Shown here: positions 35,292 to 44,552 of the stretch, in pieces
Numbering within the stretch: the stretch's first letter is position 1
Layout: every line of letters starts with the position of its first letter
Assembly: GCF_000195635.1 (NCBI RefSeq)
Contig: NZ_GL882687.1
Span: 21,346 to 85,345 of the forward strand
Reading direction: 5' to 3'
DNA length: 64,000 nt
From: Bacteroides fluxus YIT 12057
GTDB lineage: Bacteria; Bacteroidota; Bacteroidia; Bacteroidales; Bacteroidaceae
The notes under the pieces: generated by a model
Database searches by the model: none
What the model saw: the letters and a program-made list of their open reading frames with translations, nothing else
Told to the model about the DNA's origin: nothing
Translations under genes and position numbers: made by a program

Positions 35292-38200
35292 TTATTTCAA
35301 CTTTTCCAGTCTCTCGTTAATCATGCCTTCGATATCGTCGTCTGCCTGGTAATTTTGTTGCAGGCTTAACAGATATTGGCGTGCGTCGAGTTTCTTGTCC
35401 ATAGCCACATATACATCGGACAAAAGGACAAAGCTTCGCGCCAGCCAATAAGCGTGCGGAGTGCTCTGGTCGATGAAGTTGAGAATTTCTTTTTCGGCAG
35501 CGGCATATTCATGTGCATTGTAGAGTTGCTGTGCCACCAGATATTTGGCTTCTGCCCCGTAGAGGGTGCGGGTATCTTTGGCGAGCGACTTGAGGTCATC
35601 CATGGCTTTCTTGTCCGCTTTCTGGTTCAAATAGGCTTTGGCACGGTAGTAAAGGGCTTCATTGCGAAGTTCCGGAGACAGCTTGGCTTCCCCGAGGAGA
35701 GCGGTGGCGGCATGGATGGTTTCCGTATCCTCGTGCATCAAGGCAGCGCAGCGAAGCACACCGGTGGAGCCGAGTTGGCGGCGTTCGGCAGTGGTGGCTT
35801 TGGCCTGTAGCTTTTTGTAGTCGGCGATTGCCTGGTCGTATTGTCGGCGGTTGAACAGAATTTCCCCATGCATCAGCAAGGCCTCTTCCGAGTAGGGATT
35901 GTCGGGGTACTCCAATAATTTCCCGGCATGTTCAAGCACGGCTTCGTCATCCTTCTGTTCTTTGCCGATGACGCAGAGGTAATAATGTGCATTCAGGCTG
36001 AACGAACCGTTCGGGAAACTTTGCAGATAGCGGGTAAAGCTGTCTTTGGCAGGCATGGCTTCTCCTTTCATGTAAACTTTCTCCGCAGCGATATAGGTCA
36101 GGGAGTCCTGCTCGCTGGGTTCGAAACGGATTTCGCCCGGCATCTGTGCGGCGAGGGTCGCGAATTCATCCACACGGTTGGCATCCACATAGATGGACTT
36201 CAAGTCGCGCATGGCAAGGCGTGCTTCCTCGCTGCCCGGGTATTGAGTGACAACGTGCTTGTAGGCCTCGATGGCACGGTCGTAGTCATCGTTTTGGTAG
36301 TAGAGCAGGCCTATTTCGGCAGCGGCTTTTCGGCTGACGGGACTTTCGGGATACTTGTTCAGCAGTTCGCGGAAGGCGGCAATGGCCTGGCGGCTGTTGT
36401 TGCTTTGTACGTATGAGCGTCCCTTTTCATAAAGGGCGTTGATGGCGTATGGGGAATGGGGATATTTGCTTGCCAGACGGTCCAGCAAGGAAACTTTGCC
36501 GTTGTAGTCTTTCTGCAGGCCGGCTACCAATGCCAGTTGATAGAAAGAGTAATCACCTGCCGGTGTCCCTAAACTTTCTGCTTTCGTGTAGTATCGCTTG
36601 GCTTCGTCGAAACGGCGGACATGCAGGTTGCAGTCACCGATGCGGTTATAGGCATCCGCCAGGGCGGTAGGGTTCTCTCCTTTTTCCAGCTGGACGAAGT
36701 TGCGGAAACGGCTTTCTGCCGTAGCATAGTCCTTCTGGTGAAAAGCGATGTAGGCAAGGTTGTAATAGGCCAGTGCAAACATCTCCGTGTCTCTCTGCCG
36801 TGTAAGGGTCAGATAGTCATTGAAATGACGGGCGGCTTCCTGCATCCGGCCCAGGCGGTAGTAGGCCTCGCCGAGCCAGTAAAGGGCATCAGCCTTGGTC
36901 TGCAGGTTGTATTGCCCCAATGCGGTACTTTGGTTGAAATAGCCGATGGCCTGTTCGAACCGGGTATTGGCGAAAGATTGTGTGCCGAGCTGGAACAGGA
37001 TTTTCTGCTTGGCTTCCAGGATGGCCTTGCTTGGGTGCGTGATGCGCTCGATGGATTTCAGAGCGGCATCATAGCTGCGTGTATTCATATAAACCTCCAC
37101 CAGGTAATTGCTGACTTTGTCGGCGTACGGGGAGTTTGGGAATTCATTCAGAAACTTTTCGAAGACAGTTACCGATTCGCCGAAGGCGGAATAGGAGGTC
37201 TCATGGATGCATAATGCATAGTTGTAGGCAGCCTGCTCCTTTATCTTAAGGTCGGCGTTGCTGGCGGCAGCCTGTTCAAAAGCCATGCGTGCCTTGGTCT
37301 TGTCTGCCAGTTGCAGGTAAGCCAGTCCCATGTGCAGGTAGGCATTTTGTGAGAGTGCGTCGTTTCCCGTGGTCACTTCGCCGAGGATGTCCGGTACTTG
37401 GGAATAGACGCCGCATTGGTAGCAAGACATTCCCAACATATACAGCGCGTCTCTTCTATGGGTGGTTCCGGCATTGTTTTCCAAATATCTTTCGAAGGAT
37501 TTCATCGCCTCGTGATATTTTCCGAAGTGGTATTCCGCCGTACCGAGTACACGGTACATCTCTCCTGTATGGGGCTGGCCGGGATAGGCGGACAAATAAT
37601 TCTGTGCAACGATTTCCGCCTTGTCGTAGTTTTTCTTGATCAGATAGATTTCCGCGATGTAATAAGGTACCAACGCTTCATATTTGGTACAATCCTGCAA
37701 GGGAAGGAAACCGCTGAGGGCTTCGTCATACCGTCCTTGGGTATAGCGGATGTAAGAGAGGTAATAACTGCAGTCCGCCGCATACTTCTTGCCGGTGCTG
37801 CGCAGGGTCTCGAACCAGATGGCGGCTTCCTTTACATTGCCGGTTTTCAGGTAGCAGGTGGCCAGACGGTAGGTCATGTCATCCCGTTCTTCGGAACCTA
37901 AAAGATCAAGACGGGCGGAATTGAACATGGCCAGTGCATCGTCGTATTTCCCTTCAAAGAAATAGGCAGAGGCTATCAGTGCGTAAATGCGGTTGGCATG
38001 GGGGGTATCCGGATATTCGTCCAGAAAGTTCCTCAGCAGTTCTATGCTTTGGGGGACTCTGAGCTCGTATGCGGCACAAACCAGCATGTATTCGGCTTCC
38101 TGTCTTTCTCCGGTGGCGGACAACGGTTTCCCGTCGGCGTCCATCTGCTTGATAAAAGCTTGCAGCGGAGAGATGGCTGCGGAATATGCTTTCTGTTGGA

Positions 38201-38324
38201 ACAGGCTTTGTCCTTCCTGATAGAGCCCCTGTGGGGAGGTATTCTTCTCGCTTGTCTGTGCAGTCGCGAGTAAAGGTGCGCAGCAAAGTGCCGTGCAAAG
38301 TATTCGGGAGATTTTATGTTTCAT
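35292..38324 (-). CDS. Large periplasmic tetratricopeptide-repeat protein
   Basis: The 1010-residue protein has a cleavable signal (MKHKISRILCTALCCAPLLATAQ) followed by TPR-type helical pairs along nearly its full length. Clear repeat units include AYYNLAYIAFHQKDYATAESRFRNF, ADALYWLGEAYYRLGRMQEAARHF and AAAEIGLLYYQNDDYDRAIEAY. TPR arrays bind other proteins, and the tight link to an outer-membrane barrel gene (13-base gap) points to a periplasmic scaffold for that barrel. It is the first gene of a leftward set that may also include topA. Distant resemblance to BamD/YfgM-like TPR modules is possible but unproven. Confidence 0.85.
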   Translation of the reverse strand: MKHKISRILCTALCCAPLLATAQTSEKNTSPQGLYQEGQSLFQQKAYSAAISPLQAFIKQMDADGKPLSATGERQEAEYMLVCAAYELRVPQSIELLRNFLDEYPDTPHANRIYALIASAYFFEGKYDDALAMFNSARLDLLGSEERDDMTYRLATCYLKTGNVKEAAIWFETLRSTGKKYAADCSYYLSYIRYTQGRYDEALSGFLPLQDCTKYEALVPYYIAEIYLIKKNYDKAEIVAQNYLSAYPGQPHTGEMYRVLGTAEYHFGKYHEAMKSFERYLENNAGTTHRRDALYMLGMSCYQCGVYSQVPDILGEVTTGNDALSQNAYLHMGLAYLQLADKTKARMAFEQAAASNADLKIKEQAAYNYALCIHETSYSAFGESVTVFEKFLNEFPNSPYADKVSNYLVEVYMNTRSYDAALKSIERITHPSKAILEAKQKILFQLGTQSFANTRFEQAIGYFNQSTALGQYNLQTKADALYWLGEAYYRLGRMQEAARHFNDYLTLTRQRDTEMFALAYYNLAYIAFHQKDYATAESRFRNFVQLEKGENPTALADAYNRIGDCNLHVRRFDEAKRYYTKAESLGTPAGDYSFYQLALVAGLQKDYNGKVSLLDRLASKYPHSPYAINALYEKGRSYVQSNNSRQAIAAFRELLNKYPESPVSRKAAAEIGLLYYQNDDYDRAIEAYKHVVTQYPGSEEARLAMRDLKSIYVDANRVDEFATLAAQMPGEIRFEPSEQDSLTYIAAEKVYMKGEAMPAKDSFTRYLQSFPNGSFSLNAHYYLCVIGKEQKDDEAVLEHAGKLLEYPDNPYSEEALLMHGEILFNRRQYDQAIADYKKLQAKATTAERRQLGSTGVLRCAALMHEDTETIHAATALLGEAKLSPELRNEALYYRAKAYLNQKADKKAMDDLKSLAKDTRTLYGAEAKYLVAQQLYNAHEYAAAEKEILNFIDQSTPHAYWLARSFVLLSDVYVAMDKKLDARQYLLSLQQNYQADDDIEGMINERLEKLK

Positions 38325-38376
38325 TTTCTATAGAATAGGTATTTTACAAAAATACGTTTTTTTACCCGGATTTGTT

Positions 38377-38913
38377 TCATTTATTTGACTTTTTTAGGAA
38401 ATGGCAGAACCTTGCCACCCCCTTGCGGATGGATTCAAGCCCGAAGTCTTCCGGGCGGACTTCCTCCAGAGGCACGAAGAATACATCGGCTGCGTCGTCC
38501 ATTGCCTTGAAGTGCCGGGTATCGGCCACTGTACAGCGGAAAAACAGGTCGAGTGTGTGTACGGGAAAACCGGAATAGATATAAATGTTAGGCAACGAGA
38601 ACAAGTATTCCGTCTTGGTCACTTCCATGCCGGTTTCTTCTTTTACTTCACGGCTGACTCCTTCTGCTCCGGTCTCGGCCATGTCAATGAAGCCTCCGGG
38701 AAGGTCAAGCGTGCCTTTTGCAGGCTCTTTGGCGCGACGGCATACCAGAAGTTCGTTCCGTTCATTCAGAATCAGCGCCACCGTGGCGGCTGAAGGGTTA
38801 AAATAATAGACAAAACCGCAATCGGCACATTGCTTGGACTTGTCATTGTGAATCTCGAAACGGGCGGAGCCGCATTTCGGGCAGTATTTGAATTGGGAAA
38901 GAGGATGTTCCAT
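38377..38913 (-). CDS. Nudix hydrolase with N-terminal zinc ribbon
   Basis: Nudix enzymes split nucleoside diphosphates linked to other groups. The Nudix box is complete: GGFIDMAETGAEGVSREVKEETGM matches GX5EX7REUXEEXGU. The N-terminus carries a zinc ribbon, CPKCG and CADCG, like the one in NudC-type NADH pyrophosphatases, but the downstream NudC signature is not evident, so the substrate is open. At 178 residues it is compact. Its promoter (near 38976-39006 on the complement) is back to back with that of the GH109-like gene. Confidence 0.88.
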   Translation of the reverse strand: MEHPLSQFKYCPKCGSARFEIHNDKSKQCADCGFVYYFNPSAATVALILNERNELLVCRRAKEPAKGTLDLPGGFIDMAETGAEGVSREVKEETGMEVTKTEYLFSLPNIYIYSGFPVHTLDLFFRCTVADTRHFKAMDDAADVFFVPLEEVRPEDFGLESIRKGVARFCHFLKKSNK

Positions 38914-38975
38914 AATTACAAGGCTTTAGTCTTTGACGGAAGTGGGGACAGCATAGCCTGTCTTTGCCTCCGGGG

Positions 38976-39006
38976 CAAAGGTAATGCAATTTGAGCGCAT
39001 TGCAAT
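38976..39006 (-). promoter_or_regulatory. Promoter of the Nudix gene
   Basis: The complement has ATTG (39003-39006), a 19-base spacer and TACCTTTG (38976-38983), close to the Bacteroides consensus, 63 bases before the coding start. Confidence 0.5.
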
Positions 39007-39010
39007 AATA

Positions 39011-39042
39011 TTTGGTAGGAATCGTGGAAACCTTTATATTTG
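39011..39042 (+). promoter_or_regulatory. Promoter of the GH109-like gene
   Basis: TTTG at 39011-39014, a 20-base spacer and TATATTTG at 39035-39042 match the consensus in both boxes. The start codon follows at 39083. Confidence 0.7.
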
Positions 39043-39082
39043 AACGTTTTTTAGTAAACATGAAGAGTTGGAGAAGAAGAAT

Positions 39083-40213
39083 ATGATAAAGACTGCTTTC
39101 ATAGGGCTGGGGTATCGTGGGAAGCAACTGCTGAAGTTGTTGCAATGTCTTCCCGCTTTCCGGATAGTGGCATTCGCCGATCCCGGGGTGGAGGATTCCG
39201 GAATACCCGGTGTCTTGTGTTATAACCGGAGCGAAGACGATTATCTGGATATGCTTGACCGGCATGCACCGGACCTGGTGTTTGTGGCCTCTCCCTGGCA
39301 GTATCATGTACAGCATGCTTTGCAGTGTGTTGAAAGAGGGTGCCATGTCGCTTTGGAAATAAAAGGGGGGCTTTATGTAGATGAATACTTGCCTTTGATG
39401 GAATCGGCGGACCGGCACGGTTGCCGGGTATTTCCTTTGGAAAACACGCTTTTCATGCGCGAGAATCTTGCAGTCTCTAATATTGTGAATGCCGGTCTGT
39501 TGGGAGAGATCGTCTATATGCGTGGGGGGTACCGGCATGATTTGCGTCATCTGTTGCTGGATGACGCGGGAAATATCGGCAACCGGGAGAAAACGGAAAG
39601 CGTGTGGCGCGGCAGATTCTATCAGGAGGAGAACGGTGACCTTTATCCTACGCATGGCTTGGCACCTCTTTGCATGATTGCCGGCATCAACCGGAAAGAC
39701 CGGGTCAAATGCCTGACCTCCTTTGCTTCCAAACCGGCCGGAATATTGCAGCGCATAAGGGACCTGGGAGGGAATACGGACGTAAAGATACGGACGGGAG
39801 ATGTTGTCGTCACTCAGTTGGAAACGGAAAAGGGTATTCTCATCACGCTGACCCACGATACTACTTTGCCGCGTCCGCGCAGCCTGGACTTTGAAGTACA
39901 GGGGACGAAAGGCATCTGGCAGGGAGACAGGCGGTTGATCTATATAGAAGGCAGCAGCCCTGATGAGACTTGGGAGGCGGATGCGGCCTATATAGACCGT
40001 TATGAACATATCTATTGGCATCGATGGGGCAAGGAGGCCTTGGTGGCGGACACGCATCATCAAGGTATGGACTATATCATGCTGAAGGCTCTGGAGGCTG
40101 ATTTGAAGGATGAGATTCCTTATCCGGCAACTCTCGGGGATTTGGCGTTGTGGACTTCCGTCACACCCCGATCCATACAGTCCATTGCGGAGGGAAAGAC
40201 GGTGGGGCTGTAA
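39083..40213 (+). CDS. Gfo/Idh/MocA-fold protein, GH109-like
   Basis: The N-terminal Rossmann fold (TAFIGLGYRGKQLLKLL) binds a nicotinamide cofactor. Segments such as DLYPTHGLAPLCMIAGINRKDR, HDTTLPRPRSLDFEVQGTKG and HHQGMDYIM closely follow the pattern of family GH109, NAD-dependent alpha-N-acetylgalactosaminidases (family form YPTHGLGP, HDVTSPRPY, GGMDFIM). HGLAP differs from HGLGP at one position. ATG 39083 is used rather than a TTG 15 bases upstream. I see no signal peptide, unlike many GH109 enzymes, so it may act in the cytoplasm or be a related oxidoreductase. It is followed 84 bases later by a secreted GH20 gene, and the pair could process hexosaminide-containing glycans. Confidence 0.75.
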   Translation: MIKTAFIGLGYRGKQLLKLLQCLPAFRIVAFADPGVEDSGIPGVLCYNRSEDDYLDMLDRHAPDLVFVASPWQYHVQHALQCVERGCHVALEIKGGLYVDEYLPLMESADRHGCRVFPLENTLFMRENLAVSNIVNAGLLGEIVYMRGGYRHDLRHLLLDDAGNIGNREKTESVWRGRFYQEENGDLYPTHGLAPLCMIAGINRKDRVKCLTSFASKPAGILQRIRDLGGNTDVKIRTGDVVVTQLETEKGILITLTHDTTLPRPRSLDFEVQGTKGIWQGDRRLIYIEGSSPDETWEADAAYIDRYEHIYWHRWGKEALVADTHHQGMDYIMLKALEADLKDEIPYPATLGDLALWTSVTPRSIQSIAEGKTVGL

Positions 40214-40297
40214 GCACCCCCGTTGCTTGACGGGATTGCCCCGTTCGTGAGAATGACCGTATTTATAATCTAAAATAAACTAACTTATAATCTAATC

Positions 40298-41908
40298 ATG
40301 AAGAAAGCATTATTTTTTATCTTGGCTTTGTTCTCCGGACTCATGGCTCCGGCACAAAACAACTTGGCTGCATTGATTCCTTATCCAAACGGTGTGAAAC
40401 TACTTGACGGGACTTTCCGTATATCCGAAAAAGAAACGGTATCATCCGTGCCTGCCGAACTGCTGTTTGCGGCAGAAGCGTTGCAGGACGTTTTTAAGCA
40501 ACGGTTCGGCCTCAAGCCTGAACGGGCGGAGAAAGGCAGAATCCGCTTGATGCTTAATGACCGGCTGGAAGGGAGGGAACGATACAGGCTTACCGTTGAC
40601 GGCAAAGGCATATCCATAGAAGGAAGTACGCCGGCGGGGGTGTTGTATGGTGTCATGACTCTTGACCAGCTTCTGTTGGGTGATGCCGTGAATACCGGAC
40701 AAAGAAAAATACAGGCAGTGCATATAGATGATGCGCCCGCCTATCCGGTTCGTGCGTTGATGCTTGATCCGGCACGCCATTTTCTGCCTGTGCAGGATGT
40801 AAAGGATTATATTGATGAAATGGCACGCTTCAAGTACAACAGGCTGCAACTGCATCTGACCGATGACCAGGGGTGGCGCATTGAAATAAAGAGCCGTCCG
40901 GAGCTGACCGGGATTGGAGCTTTCCGCAACGCAAAGGCGCAGACGCCAAGTCCGGACAATGGATTTTATACGCAGGAGGAGCTTCGGGAACTGATAGCTT
41001 ATGCCGCCTTGCGCAATGTGGAGATTGTGCCGGAAATAGATGTTCCGGGACATACCGCCGCCATGTTGACGGCATATCCCGAACTGCGCTGTGATTTTCT
41101 GAAAGATTCTGTCTTCGTGCTTGGCCGGACGGACAATGTGATGCTTTCGGCCGCCAACCCCAAGGTGTATGAGGTGCTTGATGATGTTATCCGTGAGGTG
41201 GCGGACATATTTCCTTCAAAGACCATTCATTTGGGAGGTGACGAGTCGGCTATTGAACGCAATTGGGCAAAAAGTTCTGAAAACCTTGCACTGATGCGCC
41301 GGGAAGGCTATACGAAGCCGGAGCAACTGATGGAATTCTTCTTTACGAAGGTGTTGGCCATGACAAAAAAATACGGCCTGCACACTATCCTGTGGTGTGA
41401 GCTGGATAATGTGCGTCTGCCGGCCAACCATTATCTCCTGAATTATCCGCAGGACGTTACTCTGGTGTCATGGCGTTACGGGCTTACGCCCAAGTGTATT
41501 GAGCTGACGGGTAAGTCGGGCAATGCATTGCTTCTTGCTCCCGGCGAATATGCTTATCTGGATTATCCGCAGTTCAAAAACGACCTGCCCGAATTCAACA
41601 ACTGGGGGATGCCCGTCACTCCACTCCGGCAGACATATACCTTTGATCCTACCTATAAGCTTGCGCCCGCTGACCGGAAGCATATCATTGGGGTGATGGG
41701 AACGCTTTGGGGAGAAGCCATCAGAGACATCAACCGGGCAAGTTACATGACTTACCCGCGCGGGCTGGCATTGGCGGAAGCGGGGTGGACCCGGATGGAG
41801 TATCGGGGCTGGAAGTCGTTCAAGGACAGGATTTATCCTAATCTGGCGGAACTGATGAAGCGGGGAGTGTCTTTCCGCGTGCCTTTTGAGATTCTTGAGG
41901 ATGAATGA
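40298..41908 (+). CDS. GH20-family beta-N-acetylhexosaminidase, secreted
   Basis: This is a second GH20 enzyme, 536 residues with a signal peptide (MKKALFFILALFSGLMAPAQ). The N-terminal GH20b domain ends before the barrel at YPVRALMLDPARHFLP. The catalytic Asp-Glu pair lies in TIHLGGDESAIERNW, and RLQLHLTDDQGWRIEIK and VEIVPEIDVPGH are canonical substrate-pocket segments. The canonical HLGGDE form contrasts with HIGTDE in the GH20 at 6930-8891, so the two probably differ in substrate. It is transcribed after the GH109-like gene and likely shares its promoter. Confidence 0.93.
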   Translation: MKKALFFILALFSGLMAPAQNNLAALIPYPNGVKLLDGTFRISEKETVSSVPAELLFAAEALQDVFKQRFGLKPERAEKGRIRLMLNDRLEGRERYRLTVDGKGISIEGSTPAGVLYGVMTLDQLLLGDAVNTGQRKIQAVHIDDAPAYPVRALMLDPARHFLPVQDVKDYIDEMARFKYNRLQLHLTDDQGWRIEIKSRPELTGIGAFRNAKAQTPSPDNGFYTQEELRELIAYAALRNVEIVPEIDVPGHTAAMLTAYPELRCDFLKDSVFVLGRTDNVMLSAANPKVYEVLDDVIREVADIFPSKTIHLGGDESAIERNWAKSSENLALMRREGYTKPEQLMEFFFTKVLAMTKKYGLHTILWCELDNVRLPANHYLLNYPQDVTLVSWRYGLTPKCIELTGKSGNALLLAPGEYAYLDYPQFKNDLPEFNNWGMPVTPLRQTYTFDPTYKLAPADRKHIIGVMGTLWGEAIRDINRASYMTYPRGLALAEAGWTRMEYRGWKSFKDRIYPNLAELMKRGVSFRVPFEILEDE

Positions 41909-41971
41909 GCCGGTCGCTCCTGTTGCCTGCGAATGACGCGTATTTAGGGTATTTTCAAACAAGACAGTACG

Positions 41972-42478
41972 ATGAGGAACTTTGCCGCTATTGATTTTGA
42001 GACAGCCAACGAACAGCGCTGCAGCGTGTGCAGCGTTGGCGTAGTGATAGTAAAAGAGGGAGAGATAACAGACAGTTACTACAGTCTGATCCGTCCCGAA
42101 CCGGAATACTATACTTACTGGACGACCCGCGTGCATGGCTTGACGTTGGCGGATACGGCGGGTGCTCCTGTTTTTCCCGATGTATGGAGGGAGATTGCTC
42201 CCCGTATTGAAGGTTTGCCCTTGGTTGCGCACAACAAGGCTTTCGACGAGAGTTGTTTGAAAGCCGTTTTCCGCACTTACAGCATGGATTATCCGGATTA
42301 TGATTTCTACTGCACATTGCAGGCATCGCGGCGTGTTATCAAAGGATTGCCCGATTACCAGCTTCATACTGTAGCTGCTTGTTGTGGCTATAAGCTGGAA
42401 CGGCACCATAATGCGCTTGCGGATGCCGAGGCTTGTGCCTGGATAGCAAAGGCTGTGTTTTTTACCGCCAATGAATAG
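41972..42478 (+). CDS. DEDDh 3'-5' exonuclease, DNA polymerase III epsilon-like
   Basis: This 168-residue protein is a stand-alone DnaQ-fold exonuclease. The DEDDh residues are visible: the Asp-Glu pair in AAIDFETAN, the second Asp in VAHNKAFDESCL, and His/Asp in HNALADAEACAW. Such single-domain proteins occur widely beside other repair or RNA-trimming functions, and it need not be the replicative proofreader. It lies 63 bases after the GH20 gene and 55 bases before the small lipoprotein gene, all rightward. Confidence 0.9.
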   Translation: MRNFAAIDFETANEQRCSVCSVGVVIVKEGEITDSYYSLIRPEPEYYTYWTTRVHGLTLADTAGAPVFPDVWREIAPRIEGLPLVAHNKAFDESCLKAVFRTYSMDYPDYDFYCTLQASRRVIKGLPDYQLHTVAACCGYKLERHHNALADAEACAWIAKAVFFTANE

Positions 42479-42533
42479 TTTTCACCGATTTGTTTATACC
42501 TTTGTCTGAGTAAAAACAATAAATGAAAAATGT

Positions 42534-43001
42534 ATGAGTGTAAAAAGGACTTTCCTATTTCTGGCCTGTGCCGGAGTCTTGTTTGCCGGTTGTGGCAATG
42601 CCGGCGGGAAAAAAGAGGATACTGCCGCTGAAAAAACGGCTATAGTGGGCGATGACAGGGACGGGCATGGTTGCATAGCCTCTGCCGGATATACATGGAG
42701 CGAGGTGCAGAAAGACTGTATCCGTCTGTGGGAAAAAGGAGTCCGCATGGATGCGGTGGATGATGCGGAGAGGAGCCTGTTTTTAGTTTTCAGTCCCGAT
42801 TCCGCACAGGTGGAATTGTTCTTCTCGGAAGAGGAGGTTCCCAATGAGATTCTTGACCGCCGCGGCTTGCCTTCCGGCGGATATGCTTGGAATGTAGAGG
42901 ACGATGATACGAAAAACGTACGCTTTGAGAACGGTAAATGGACCGTCTGCCAACGGGGAAAATTGATTTACCGGCAAACGGACGATACTCCGGATAAATA
43001 A
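42534..43001 (+). CDS. Small lipoprotein of unknown function
   Basis: The 155-residue protein has a lipoprotein signal ending in FAGC. After a short polar spacer it carries CIASAGYTWSEVQKDCI, a Cys-x15-Cys segment that looks like a small disulfide-closed domain. The rest (SLFLVFSPDSAQVELFFSE) reads as beta strands, with a third Cys near the C-terminus (WTVCQRGKL). I do not recognise a characterised family. It sits between the exonuclease and an IMPase-family gene with only 9 bases to the latter, so it is probably co-transcribed. A periplasmic inhibitor or stress role is possible but not shown. Confidence 0.75.
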   Translation: MSVKRTFLFLACAGVLFAGCGNAGGKKEDTAAEKTAIVGDDRDGHGCIASAGYTWSEVQKDCIRLWEKGVRMDAVDDAERSLFLVFSPDSAQVELFFSEEEVPNEILDRRGLPSGGYAWNVEDDDTKNVRFENGKWTVCQRGKLIYRQTDDTPDK

Positions 43002-43010
43002 AGATAATAT

Positions 43011-43805
43011 ATGGAAGATTTAAAGGCCTTGACAGAATCGGTCTGCCGCATAGCCCGCGAGGCAGGGCATTTCTTGAAAGAGGAACGAAAAGGTTTCCGC
43101 CGTGAAGCGGTACAAGAGAAGCATGCGCATGACTATGTTTCCTATGTTGATAAGGAGTCGGAAAAAAGGATAGTAGCGGCACTCAGGGCTTTGTTGCCTG
43201 AAGCGGGGTTCATCACAGAGGAAGGTTCTGCCCTGTATCACGACGAGCCTTATTGCTGGGTGGTGGATCCTTTGGACGGAACTACCAATTATATACATGA
43301 CAACGCTCCCTATTGTGTCAGCATTGCATTGCGCAGCAAGCAGGCTCTTCTGTTGGGGGTGGTTTACGAGCCGTCCCGTGATGAATGTTTCTATGCTTGG
43401 CGGCACGGAGGCGCTTACATGAACGGAGAACGGCTGCGGGTCTCTTCCGTGCCATGTGCCGAAGAGGCTTTCGTGGTCATTGAACTGCCTTATAACTCCG
43501 GACAATATGCCCGTACCGGAGAACATCTGATACACGAACTTTATGGCCGGGTGGCAGGTATCCGTATGAATGGTTCGGCCGCGCTTGCCATGTGTTATGT
43601 GGCCGCCGGTCGTTTTGATGCCTGGCTGGAGGCTTTCATCGGCAAGTGGGACTTTTCGGCTGCGGCGCTTATGGTGCAAGAGGCAGGCGGCAGGGTTACG
43701 GACTTCCGGGGAAATAATGAATTTCTGGAAGGACATCACATTATTGCTACCAACGGTCCGTTGCATCCCTTGTTCCTGGGGCTGGTGGAAGGGGCGCCGG
43801 TCTGA
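43011..43805 (+). CDS. Inositol-monophosphatase-family phosphatase
   Basis: Members dephosphorylate inositol phosphates, other sugar phosphates or nucleotides such as PAP, using magnesium. The metal-binding signatures are GFITEEGSA, VVDPLDGTTNYIH and GKWDFSAAALMVQEAGG, all complete. The 264 residues are typical. It has no signal peptide and should be cytoplasmic. It is packed between the lipoprotein gene (9 bases) and comF (6 bases). The exact substrate (myo-inositol phosphate, CysQ-like PAP, or fructose bisphosphate) is not decided by the visible motifs, though the set resembles SuhB-type enzymes. Confidence 0.92.
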   Translation: MEDLKALTESVCRIAREAGHFLKEERKGFRREAVQEKHAHDYVSYVDKESEKRIVAALRALLPEAGFITEEGSALYHDEPYCWVVDPLDGTTNYIHDNAPYCVSIALRSKQALLLGVVYEPSRDECFYAWRHGGAYMNGERLRVSSVPCAEEAFVVIELPYNSGQYARTGEHLIHELYGRVAGIRMNGSAALAMCYVAAGRFDAWLEAFIGKWDFSAAALMVQEAGGRVTDFRGNNEFLEGHHIIATNGPLHPLFLGLVEGAPV

Positions 43806-43811
43806 CAGGAT

Positions 43812-44516
43812 ATGGAAAGCAGAGTTAAAACCTGGCTCCTGTCATTCGTCCACCTCTTTTTTCCGCGCCTTTGCGCTGTGTGTGGCGCCTCCTTGCAAGA
43901 AGGGGAGGAAGGTATCTGCATAAAATGCAATATAGGCATGCCCCGGACTAATTACCATCTTCGCAAAGATAATCCGGTGGAGCGTCTGTTTTGGGGAAAG
44001 ATGCCTCTGGAACGCGCCACTGCCTATTTCTTTTATCATAAGGGGAGCGATTTTCGTAATATCCTCTACTTGCTGAAATATGGCGGAAGAAAGGATTTGG
44101 GAGAGGTAATGGGACGTTTTATGGCTGCCGAACTGCTGCCCGCAGGCTTTTTCCGGGACATTGACCGGATTGTGCCGGTTCCCTTGCATCCCCGCAAGCA
44201 GAAACTGCGTGGCTATAACCAAAGTGAGTGCATTGTACGTGGAATATCTGCTGTGACTGGTATTCCCACAGACACTTCTTCCGTAGTCCGCGTGAAACAT
44301 ACCGATACGCAGACCCGTAAATCCGTTTATGAACGATGGGAAAATGTGGATGGCATTTTCGAGGTCCGTCATCCTGAACTTTTCAAAGGAAAGCATATTC
44401 TTATCGTGGATGATGTATTGACCACAGGTTCCACTACCACTGCCTGTGCCGATGTGTTCAAGGGGGTGGAAGGCATCCGCATCAGCATTCTGACATTGGC
44501 CGTGGCAAATTCGTAA
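43812..44516 (+). CDS. comF: ComF-family phosphoribosyltransferase-like protein
   Basis: ComF proteins combine an N-terminal zinc finger with a phosphoribosyltransferase fold and take part in DNA uptake and processing in competent bacteria; in Bacteroidetes their function is mostly untested. The finger is CAVCGASLQEGEEGICIKC, and the PRPP-binding loop is ILIVDDVLTTGSTTTAC. VPVPLHPRKQKLRGYNQSE is the usual family segment. The 234-residue length is normal. It starts 6 bases after the IMPase gene and ends before a terminator that also serves the tRNA-Asn genes on the other strand. Confidence 0.94.
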   Translation: MESRVKTWLLSFVHLFFPRLCAVCGASLQEGEEGICIKCNIGMPRTNYHLRKDNPVERLFWGKMPLERATAYFFYHKGSDFRNILYLLKYGGRKDLGEVMGRFMAAELLPAGFFRDIDRIVPVPLHPRKQKLRGYNQSECIVRGISAVTGIPTDTSSVVRVKHTDTQTRKSVYERWENVDGIFEVRHPELFKGKHILIVDDVLTTGSTTTACADVFKGVEGIRISILTLAVANS

Positions 44517-44520
44517 AACA

Positions 44521-44551
44521 AAAAAGGTTCGCCGGAATGACGAACCTTTTT
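44521..44551. terminator. Bidirectional terminator between comF and the tRNA-Asn genes
   Basis: AAAAAGGTTCG (44521-44531) pairs perfectly with CGAACCTTTTT (44541-44551) around a 9-base loop. A and T runs on the two sides suit both directions: comF rightward and the tRNA pair leftward. Confidence 0.9.
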
Positions 44552-44552
44552 G

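Noticed and set aside
38843..40063. Leftward open frame opposite the GH109-like gene
   Set aside because: Overlaps both the Nudix gene and the oxidoreductase-fold gene; no domain recognised.
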